From positions 1 to 7,308 of the forward strand of contig CAZBPZ010000076.1 of the NCBI GenBank assembly GCA_964493955.1: a stretch of DNA of 7,308 nt, in the 5' to 3' direction. Position 1 is the stretch's first letter, and each line of letters begins with the position of its first letter. The translations under genes were made by a program, and so were the position numbers. This DNA is from CAZBPZ01 sp964493955 (GTDB lineage: Bacteria; Chloroflexota; Dehalococcoidia; Dehalococcoidales; Fen-1064). The notes under the pieces are model-generated. The model worked only from the letters and a program-made list of their open reading frames with translations. It was not told the origin of the DNA and ran no database searches. Below, in pieces: positions 1 to 4,715 of this stretch.

Positions 1-52
1 AGGCTACACACGCTCTCCAGGCGTGCCTGATAGGCCACTCCAGCACCTCTCC
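1..52 (-). tRNA. tRNA-Ser (anticodon GGA), 3' part cut by window edge
   Basis: Read on the minus strand, the sequence starts with the acceptor strand GGAGAGG (plus 46-52). It continues through TG, a D-arm, and an anticodon stem CACGC/GCGTG enclosing the loop CTGGAGA. The anticodon GGA is at 16-18 and reads serine codons UCC and UCU. The variable arm, T-arm and 3' end lie beyond position 1. The 5' acceptor strand is identical to that of the neighbouring tRNA-Ser(CGA), as expected for serine isoacceptors sharing SerRS identity elements. The 5' half is unambiguous. Only the missing half prevents checking of the full fold. Confidence 0.93.
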
Positions 53-60
53 GCAGACCC

Positions 61-87
61 TTAAAACAAATACGGCATGGCACCGTA
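61..87 (-). terminator. Possible intrinsic terminator after tRNA-Ser(CGA)
   Basis: In minus-strand RNA a short stem TACGG (83-87) / CCGTA (71-75) closes a 7-nt loop. It is followed by TTTGTTTT (63-70). It sits 25 nt downstream of the tRNA-Ser(CGA) 3' end. The 5-bp stem is short for an intrinsic terminator, and the same bases overlap the spacer and -10 of the candidate promoter for the next tRNA, so the two readings compete. Confidence 0.3.
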
Positions 88-96
88 AATTGTCAA
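67..96 (-). promoter_or_regulatory. Promoter candidate for tRNA-Ser(GGA)
   Basis: On the minus strand a perfect -35 hexamer TTGACA (plus 91-96) is followed after 18 nt by TATTTG (67-72), a weak -10. The predicted start is about 61-62, roughly 10 nt before the mature tRNA 5' end at 52. Directly upstream of the -35 (plus 97-111) is a run of A and T resembling an UP element, typical of strong stable-RNA promoters. The start-proximal bases GGGTCTGC are GC-rich, as in stringently controlled promoters; that regulatory inference is weak. The -10 is poor, so the site could instead be part of the terminator-like hairpin described separately. Confidence 0.45.
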
Positions 97-111
97 GTTA
101 ATTAATTTTTA

Positions 112-201
112 TGGCGGAGAGGGTGGGATTCGAACCCACGCTCCGCTTGCGCGGAGACCGCTTTTCGAGAGCGGCACCATCAACCACTCGGACACCTCTC
201 C
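112..201 (-). tRNA. tRNA-Ser (anticodon CGA), complete, CCA encoded
   Basis: A complete class II tRNA is read on the minus strand. The acceptor GGAGAGG (195-201) pairs with CCTCTCC (116-122). The anticodon stem CCGCT/AGCGG encloses the loop CTCGAAA, with anticodon CGA at 165-167 reading UCG. The long variable arm typical of tRNA-Ser is a 6-bp CTCCGC/GCGGAG stem capped by a GCAA tetraloop. The T-arm is GTGGG-TTCGAAT-CCCAC. The discriminator is G, and the 3' CCA is encoded (112-114). It lies 76 nt downstream of the methylmalonyl-CoA epimerase gene on the same strand and has its own promoter candidate. Confidence 0.97.
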
Positions 202-209
202 AGTTTGGG

Positions 210-239
210 ATTTTACCTTACCGGCGTGGCTTCAGGCAA
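210..239 (-). promoter_or_regulatory. Promoter candidate for tRNA-Ser(CGA)
   Basis: On the minus strand TTGCCT (plus 234-239) is followed after 18 nt by TAAAAT (plus 210-215). They match the sigma-70 consensus at 4/6 and 5/6 positions. The -10 ends 8 nt before the mature tRNA 5' end at 201, so transcription would begin essentially at the tRNA, as is usual for stable RNA genes. Confidence 0.5.
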
Positions 240-245
240 GTTACC

Positions 246-266
246 CCGGGCGCGGGGCGTGCCCGG
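246..266 (-). terminator. GC-rich hairpin after the epimerase gene, terminator-like without U-tract
   Basis: A perfect 6-bp inverted repeat CCGGGC / GCCCGG with a 9-nt loop lies 11 nt past the epimerase stop codon, at the end of the leftward gene block. No T-run follows on the minus strand, so it may only weakly terminate, or stabilise the 3' end of the mRNA. It lies upstream of the tRNA promoter and would help separate mRNA from tRNA transcription. Confidence 0.35.
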
Positions 267-277
267 TGTGGCGGCGG

Positions 278-676
278 CTAGGCCTGCACGACCTCCATCA
301 GCACGCGGCCGGTGCCTCTGGGGTGCAGGAAGGCAATGCTCGTGCCCTCAACACCCCGGCGCGGGGCTTCGTCTATCAGGGGTATGCCCCTTCCGGCCAG
401 GGCACGGAGCGCCTCGCCGATGTCACTCACCTGGAAGGCAATGTGGTGCAGCCCCTCGCCGCGGCTTTCGATGTGCCGGGCAATCGGCCCGTCGGGGGCG
501 GTGGACTCCAGCAGCTCAATCTTGGTGTCTCCCACCGGGAGGATGGCCGTCCTCGTTTTCTGCTCCTCCACAACCTCTATCCCGCTGACGGATAGCCCCA
601 GTGTTTCGGCGTACAGCTTGAGGGCGTTCTCAATGCTGGTGACGGCAATGCCGATGTGGTCAACCTTGGTTATCAC
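278..676 (-). CDS. mce: Methylmalonyl-CoA epimerase (VOC superfamily)
   Basis: This cytosolic metalloenzyme interconverts (R)- and (S)-methylmalonyl-CoA so that the carboxylase product can be used by the mutase. The 132-residue protein is the usual length for the family and has two VOC (glyoxalase-fold) modules. Likely divalent-metal ligands by family pattern are His7 (VDHIGIAV), Glu54 (TKIELLE), His78 (GLHHIAF) and Glu128 (VLMEVV). Position 54 is Gln in the Propionibacterium enzyme. The catalytic base region is visible as EEQ with Glu38. The start is GTG at 674-676, giving MITKVDHIG as in homologues. A moderate purine-rich GGAGAAG lies upstream, overlapping the end of the mutase small-subunit gene, and the gap to that gene is only 5 nt. 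It is last in the mcmA1-mcmA2-mce order, which fits a co-transcribed pathway unit. No residue appears to be missing. Confidence 0.95.
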   Translation of the reverse strand: MITKVDHIGIAVTSIENALKLYAETLGLSVSGIEVVEEQKTRTAILPVGDTKIELLESTAPDGPIARHIESRGEGLHHIAFQVSDIGEALRALAGRGIPLIDEAPRRGVEGTSIAFLHPRGTGRVLMEVVQA

Positions 677-681
677 GGTCT

Positions 682-1080
682 CTACTTCTCCACGTGTGAT
701 TCAATGAAGCTGACGATTTCGGGGATTGGGGTGCCGGGGCCGAATGTCCCGGCAAAGCCGGCTGCCTTGAGGGCCGGGATGTCCTTCTTGGGGATGATGC
801 CGCCACCAATCAGGAGGATATTGCGGTCGCTCTGCTGCCGGACTAGCTCGGCGGTACGGGTGAACAGCGGCACGTGTGCTCCAGAAAGGCAGCTCAACCC
901 GATGACATCCACGTCTTCCTGCAGTGCGGCGGCCGCAATCTGCTCGGGGGTGGTGCGCAGGCCCAGGTAGATGACCTCCATACCGGCGTCCATCAGACCG
1001 TGGGCAATGGTGATGGCGCCACGGTCGTGCCCGTCAAGGCCGGGCTTGGCAATCAGGACCTTAATCTTCTTGTTGCTCAC
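682..1080 (-). CDS. mcmA2: Methylmalonyl-CoA mutase, small cobalamin-binding subunit
   Basis: This is the B12-binding half of a two-subunit mutase. It holds adenosylcobalamin base-off/His-on for the radical rearrangement done with the large subunit. In the 132-residue Rossmann-like domain the B12 signature DxHxxG is Asp16-Gly-His18-Asp-Arg-Gly21, with His18 as the lower cobalt ligand. It is followed by Ser63-x-Leu65 (GLSCLSG) and the glycine turn Gly92-94 (LIGGG). I place the start at the GTG at 1078-1080 (MSNKKIKVLIAKPG), because the in-frame ATG five codons upstream (1093-1095) overlaps the Shine-Dalgarno GGAGAGG (1087-1093), which sits 6 nt before this GTG. The gene lies 29 nt after the large subunit and 5 nt before the epimerase. 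Split subunits of this kind are known in archaea and several bacterial phyla. No MeaB chaperone gene is present here. Confidence 0.95.
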   Translation of the reverse strand: MSNKKIKVLIAKPGLDGHDRGAITIAHGLMDAGMEVIYLGLRTTPEQIAAAALQEDVDVIGLSCLSGAHVPLFTRTAELVRQQSDRNILLIGGGIIPKKDIPALKAAGFAGTFGPGTPIPEIVSFIESHVEK

Positions 1081-1086
1081 GGCGAA

Positions 1087-1093
1087 CCTCTCC
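1087..1093 (-). promoter_or_regulatory. Shine-Dalgarno deciding the mcmA2 start
   Basis: A strong GGAGAGG lies 6 nt before the GTG at 1080. It overlaps the upstream in-frame ATG at 1093-1095, which therefore cannot easily be the initiation codon. Confidence 0.7.
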
Positions 1094-1109
1094 ATTCCGC
1101 GGTTGCAGG

Positions 1110-2711
1110 CTAGAGGAAGCTGGGCTCCCGGTACTCGCCAAAGACTTCCCGCAGTGTGTCTGATATCTCGCCCACGGTGGCGTAGGCGCGGACGGCGCTA
1201 ATCAGGGCCGGCATGAGGTTTTCATCGGTGGTGGCCACGCGGCGTACCTCGTCCAGGGCCTGCCTGACCTGCTCCGCATCCCGGCTGGCCCGCAGGGCGT
1301 TGAGCCGCTCAATCTGCTTGCGGGCGATGGCCGGGTCAACCTCGAAGATCTCGGTGTCGGTCTCCTCTTCGCTGGCAAAGGCGTTCACGCCGACGACGAT
1401 TTGCTCGCCGCTGTCAACCGCCCGCTGGTAGTTGTAGGCGGAACGGCGTATCTCGCGCTGGATGTAGCCCTGCTTGATGGCTTCCAGGGCACCGCCCATC
1501 TCGTCGATTTTGGCGATGTAATCGTTCACGCCCCGCTCAATCTGGTCGGTCAGCCATTCCACGTAGTAGGAACCACCCAGGGGGTCAACCGTGTCGGCCA
1601 CGCCGCTCTCGTGGGCCAGGATTTGCTGGGTGCGCAGCGAGAGCTGGACGGCCTCCTCGGTGGGCAGGGCCAGCGCTTCGTCCCAGGAGCAGGCGTGGAG
1701 TGACTGGCAGCTGCCAAGCACGGCCGCCAGCGCCTGGAGGGCCACCCGGACGGTGTTGTTGAGGGGCTGCTGTTTTGTCAGCGTGGAGCCGCCGGTCTGC
1801 ACGTGGAAGCGCAGCATCATCGACCGGGGGTTCCGGGCGTGGAAGCGGTCCCTCATTATCTTGGCCCAGACGCGGCGCGCCGCCCTGAACTTGGCGACCT
1901 CCTCCAGCAGGTTACTGAAGGAGGCGAAGAAGAAGGCGAACCGGGGGGCAAAGGAGTCCACCTCCAGGCCACGCTCCAGCATGGCCTGCACGTAGGCAAT
2001 GCCGTTGGCCAGGGTGAAGGCTACCTCCTGGACGGCGGTGCAGCCGGCCTCGCGCATGTGGTAGCCGCTGATGCTGATGGAGTTCCACTTTGGCAGGTTT
2101 TTAGCGCAGTAGGTGCAGATATCGGTTGCCAGCCGCATTGACGGCTCGGGGCCGAAGATGTGGGTGTTGCGGGCGATGTACTCTTTGAGGATGTCGTTCT
2201 GGACGGTGCCGTTGAGGCGGGCCGGTTCCACGCCCTGCTTTTCGGCCGCTACGGTGTACATCGCCAGGATGATGGCGGCGGTGGCGTTGATGGTCATGGA
2301 GGTGCTGACCTCGCCCAGCGGGATACCCTCCCAGAGGTCTTCCATGTCCTTGAGTGAGTCAATGGCAACACCCACCTTGCCGATCTCCGGCAGGGCCAGG
2401 GGGTGGTCTGAATCGAGGCCGACCTGGGTGGGAAGATGAAAGGCCACACTGAAGCCGGTCTGCCCCTGCTCGAAGAGGTACTTGTAGCGACGGTTGGTCT
2501 CCTCCACGGTGGCAAAGCCCGAGTACTGGCGCATCGTCCAGAGGCGGGTGCGGTAGCCGGCCGGCATGATGTTACGGGTGTAGGGGAACTCGGCCGGGCC
2601 GCTCAGGTCACGGGTCGATTCGTCAAGGTCGGCCGGGGTGTAAACGGGCTTCACCGTGAAGCCGTCAACCGTGGTCTTGAAGACGTCCTTTCGTTCCTTT
2701 AATGTTGCCAT
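1110..2711 (-). CDS. mcmA1: Methylmalonyl-CoA mutase, large catalytic subunit
   Basis: This is the substrate-binding TIM-barrel half of adenosylcobalamin-dependent methylmalonyl-CoA mutase, converting (R)-methylmalonyl-CoA to succinyl-CoA. The 533-residue protein covers the whole barrel domain and ends without a B12 domain, which is the separate downstream gene. Aligning by eye to the Propionibacterium enzyme, Tyr63 (RQYSGF) matches Tyr89, Arg181 (ARNTHIF) matches Arg207 and His218 (GYHMREAG) matches His244, with identical spacing (118 and 37 residues). Tyr plus Arg at these positions is the signature for methylmalonyl-CoA rather than isobutyryl-, 2-hydroxyisobutyryl- or ethylmalonyl-CoA mutases. 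Other hallmarks are TVQNDILKE, PKWNSISISGYH, QTGGSTLT and ATVGEISD near the C-terminus. The start is ATG, with AAGGAG 4 nt upstream. It is preceded by a 111-nt spacer with a possible promoter of its own. Confidence 0.96.
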   Translation of the reverse strand: MATLKERKDVFKTTVDGFTVKPVYTPADLDESTRDLSGPAEFPYTRNIMPAGYRTRLWTMRQYSGFATVEETNRRYKYLFEQGQTGFSVAFHLPTQVGLDSDHPLALPEIGKVGVAIDSLKDMEDLWEGIPLGEVSTSMTINATAAIILAMYTVAAEKQGVEPARLNGTVQNDILKEYIARNTHIFGPEPSMRLATDICTYCAKNLPKWNSISISGYHMREAGCTAVQEVAFTLANGIAYVQAMLERGLEVDSFAPRFAFFFASFSNLLEEVAKFRAARRVWAKIMRDRFHARNPRSMMLRFHVQTGGSTLTKQQPLNNTVRVALQALAAVLGSCQSLHACSWDEALALPTEEAVQLSLRTQQILAHESGVADTVDPLGGSYYVEWLTDQIERGVNDYIAKIDEMGGALEAIKQGYIQREIRRSAYNYQRAVDSGEQIVVGVNAFASEEETDTEIFEVDPAIARKQIERLNALRASRDAEQVRQALDEVRRVATTDENLMPALISAVRAYATVGEISDTLREVFGEYREPSFL

Positions 2712-2778
2712 GGTGCTCCTTCCTTCCGGAGGTCAGGCGCTGTGCCGGGTGCTGTCTTGCCGGCTGTTCTGGCCCTGA

Positions 2779-2807
2779 ATTGTAACCTAATCCCCGCCGC
2801 GGGGCAA
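2779..2807 (-). promoter_or_regulatory. Possible internal promoter for mcmA1-mcmA2-mce
   Basis: In the 111-nt spacer, TTGCCC (plus 2802-2807) and TACAAT (2779-2784) are separated by 17 nt on the minus strand, upstream of the mutase large subunit. The -10 matches 5/6. A small inverted repeat CCCCG-CCG-CGGGG (2792-2804) falls in the spacer and -35. It could be an operator or a weak terminator after the preceding gene, though no T-run follows. If real, this site lets the mutase genes be expressed separately from the redox genes upstream. Confidence 0.35.
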
Positions 2808-2822
2808 TCCGGTGGCGGTGTC

Positions 2823-3962
2823 TTACTTACCGAACAGGCCGGCAGCCCGCCGCATGTTGGCGACCACGTCCACCCCGAAGGGGCAGCGCTCGGTGCAGAT
2901 GCCGCACTCGGTGCAGGCCGAGGCATGCACCGGGAGGGCCTCGTACTCGCTCACCACGGCCGCCGTCCGCCCGTAGCCCGTGATGTCGGCCAGCCGGGTA
3001 ACGGTGCCGATGTTGATGCTGACCGGGCAGGGCAGGCAGTGGTTGCAGTACATGCAGCTACCGCGTAGCTTCCAGGCGTGGTTGGTGCTGATGGCGCTGT
3101 ATTCCCGCTCCTCCTCCCCGGCGGTCACGTAGGCCAGGGCGGCCTGCATTTCCTCCACGGTGCGGCAGCCGGGCACAGCGCAGCTGACCCCGGGCCGGTC
3201 CAGGGCGTAGCTCAGGCACTGTACCGGCGTGAGGGTGATGCTGGCCGGGTTTTCTGCCCTGAGGAGCCAGCCGGCCGAGTAAGGCTTCATGGCGACGAGG
3301 CCGACACCGTGCACGGCGCAGGCATGGTAGAGGTCGTTGCGGCGCGGGTCAATGCCGGTGCCCGGCTGGCGGTAGGTGTCCGCCTGCCAGATTGCTTCCA
3401 GCTCGGTGCCGGCTGGCAGGGTATCGATGGCGGGGTTGACGGGGAACATCAGCACGTTGATGTGGCCGCTCCTGACGGCTGCGAGGGCCACCGGTACGTA
3501 GTGGGAGCTCAGGCCGATGAGGCGTGCCTTACCTTCCTGCTGCAGCCGCTGTGCCATTTCAAGGAGGCCGCCCCCGGCGAAGACCTGCTCCAGGTCTTCG
3601 GGCTCGTCAATGAAGTGGAGCATGAGGACATCAATATAGTCGGTCTGGAGGCGGGTGAGGAGGTCGTCAAAGAAGCGGCGGCAGAGGGCGGGGTCACGCG
3701 AGCGGCTGTACTGCCGGTTCTTGAGGGTGGAGCCGAGGTGTCCGGCCACGATGGCGCGGTGACGCCGGCCTTTCAAGGCCGCCCCGAAGTGGTCGCGCAC
3801 CCCGGGTGAGGCCATGAAGAGGTCAATGTAGTTACCCCCGGCTTCCAGCAGCGCGTCCACGATGGAGATGATGGTCTGGCGGGGGGACTTCTCCAGGTAC
3901 TCCGCTCCCAGCCCCACCACCCCGGCCCTAATGTCGCTCCGGCCCAGCCGGCGGTACTCCAC
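2823..3962 (-). CDS. Aldo/keto reductase-fold protein with C-terminal 2[4Fe-4S] ferredoxin domain
   Basis: This 379-residue cytosolic protein has an aldo/keto reductase barrel (about 1-285) and a ferredoxin-like tail. The barrel is recognised from MEYRRLGRSD, GNYIDLF, TDYIDVLMLH, GKARLIGLSSH and GVGLVAMKPYSAG. The tail carries Cys303/306/309/312 (CxxCxxCxxCP) and Cys350/353/356/360 (CxxCxxCxxxCP), fitting two [4Fe-4S] clusters. Of the usual AKR tetrad Asp-Tyr-Lys-His, Asp47 and His116 are present. The Tyr position (about 52) is Ser, and the Lys position (around 73-75) reads Ala-Gly-His. Ordinary NADPH carbonyl reduction is therefore doubtful. From memory, similar AKR-ferredoxin proteins lacking these residues occur in anaerobes, with unknown substrates. 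The start is GTG with GGAGG 6 nt upstream. It lies 111 nt downstream of a NuoE/F/HoxU-like set that could supply electrons; that partnership is inference. Confidence 0.88.
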   Translation of the reverse strand: MEYRRLGRSDIRAGVVGLGAEYLEKSPRQTIISIVDALLEAGGNYIDLFMASPGVRDHFGAALKGRRHRAIVAGHLGSTLKNRQYSRSRDPALCRRFFDDLLTRLQTDYIDVLMLHFIDEPEDLEQVFAGGGLLEMAQRLQQEGKARLIGLSSHYVPVALAAVRSGHINVLMFPVNPAIDTLPAGTELEAIWQADTYRQPGTGIDPRRNDLYHACAVHGVGLVAMKPYSAGWLLRAENPASITLTPVQCLSYALDRPGVSCAVPGCRTVEEMQAALAYVTAGEEEREYSAISTNHAWKLRGSCMYCNHCLPCPVSINIGTVTRLADITGYGRTAAVVSEYEALPVHASACTECGICTERCPFGVDVVANMRRAAGLFGK

Positions 3963-3994
3963 GGGTTGCCTCCGCGGGGGTCTACTTTGCCCGC

Positions 3995-4023
3995 ATCCTA
4001 GCGCACGTTGCGCCCTGGTGCAA
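3995..4023 (-). promoter_or_regulatory. Weak promoter candidate before the AKR-ferredoxin gene
   Basis: On the minus strand TTGCAC (plus 4018-4023) is followed after 17 nt by TAGGAT (3995-4000). The match to the sigma-70 consensus is partial (3/6 and 4/6). It lies in the 111-nt spacer between the HoxU-like and AKR genes, with a predicted start about 25 nt before the GTG. It could be chance. Confidence 0.22.
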
Positions 4024-4033
4024 ATGGAGAAGG

Positions 4034-4065
4034 CCGGCAGGCCAGCATGGCAGTTGCCCTGCCGG
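4034..4065 (-). other. Intergenic hairpin between HoxU-like and AKR genes
   Basis: A 7-bp inverted repeat CCGGCAG / CTGCCGG with an 18-nt loop lies 8 nt past the HoxU-like stop codon. The loop can itself form GCCA-GCA-TGGC. On the minus strand it is followed by CCTTCTCCATTTG, which is pyrimidine-rich but not a T-run. It could partially terminate or mark an mRNA processing site, giving lower expression of the downstream genes. Confidence 0.35.
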
Positions 4066-4073
4066 GCCGCCTG

Positions 4074-4709
4074 CTAGGCAGCGGCTTCCTTCTTGGGCAG
4101 CAGCACGCCCACCGGGCAGCGCCGGACGCACTCCATGCAGCCGGCGCACACTGACCTGTCCCCGTAGAAGGCAATGGCGGTATCGGTGCCGCGGTTCACG
4201 AAGTAGAGCAGGCTCTCGCCATGGAGCTTCTGGCAGGTGCGCACGCAGAGGCCGCAGAGGATGCACTTGTTCGGGTCGTAGTCAAAGCAGGGTGGAGTGG
4301 TATCGAGGGGGCGGGTCTCCTCGGGCAGGCGCAGGCGCCGTAGCCGGCGGCGGTCAATCTTCAGGCGGGCCATCAGCTCCTGGAGCTGGCACTTACCGCT
4401 GCTGGGGCAGCCGGCGCAGGTGATGTGGTGGTTGGCTATCATCATCTCCACCACCGGGCGTACGGCCCGGTCCACTGCCTCGGTCCTTGTCCTTACCACC
4501 ATGCCCGGCCGTACCGGGACACGGCAGGACGTCAGCAGCCGCCCTTCGACCTCGACGATGCAGAGGCGGCAGGCGCCGGCCCCTTCAAAGTCGGGGTGGT
4601 AGCAGAGGTGGGGGATGAAGATGCCGTTATCGAGCGCCGCCTGAAGCACCGGGGTGCCTTCCTCGGCCTCTACCACCTTGTCATCAATTGTCAGCTTTAC
4701 ACTGGCCAC
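4074..4709 (-). CDS. HoxU / NuoG N-terminal-like iron-sulfur electron-transfer subunit
   Basis: This 211-residue protein is an electron-relay subunit of a soluble NAD(P)H dehydrogenase module. The domain order is: plant-type [2Fe-2S] domain (Cys36, Cys47, Cys50, Cys62); His-Cys [4Fe-4S] site with the NuoG pattern HxxxCxxCxxxxxC (His94, Cys98, Cys101, Cys107, ending CQLQ); and two ferredoxin [4Fe-4S] motifs (Cys149/152/155/159 and Cys188/191/194/198). It then stops. Size and order match HoxU of NAD-linked hydrogenases and the N-terminal parts of NuoG and of [FeFe]-hydrogenase HydA/HndD. The H-cluster domain and the molybdopterin domain are both absent. The start is GTG, 6 nt after the NuoF-like stop, with no clear Shine-Dalgarno, which suggests translational coupling. 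The N-terminus MASVKLTIDD agrees with the family. The terminal partner is unknown. Confidence 0.9.
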   Translation of the reverse strand: MASVKLTIDDKVVEAEEGTPVLQAALDNGIFIPHLCYHPDFEGAGACRLCIVEVEGRLLTSCRVPVRPGMVVRTRTEAVDRAVRPVVEMMIANHHITCAGCPSSGKCQLQELMARLKIDRRRLRRLRLPEETRPLDTTPPCFDYDPNKCILCGLCVRTCQKLHGESLLYFVNRGTDTAIAFYGDRSVCAGCMECVRRCPVGVLLPKKEAAA

Positions 4710-4715
4710 GTTTCA

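Noticed and set aside
1..201. Integration site or mobile element at the tRNA-Ser genes
   Set aside because: No integrase, direct repeat of a tRNA 3' end or composition shift was seen. The AT-rich spacer is explained by promoter/terminator signals.
2792..2804. Intrinsic terminator CCCCG-CCG-CGGGG after the AKR-ferredoxin gene
   Set aside because: The stem is only 5 bp and no T-run follows on the minus strand. It is mentioned only as part of the possible internal promoter region.
3078..3809. Plus-strand open frame of 243 codons opposite the AKR-ferredoxin gene
   Set aside because: It is fully antisense to a well-supported gene, with no family resemblance and no ribosome binding site noticed.
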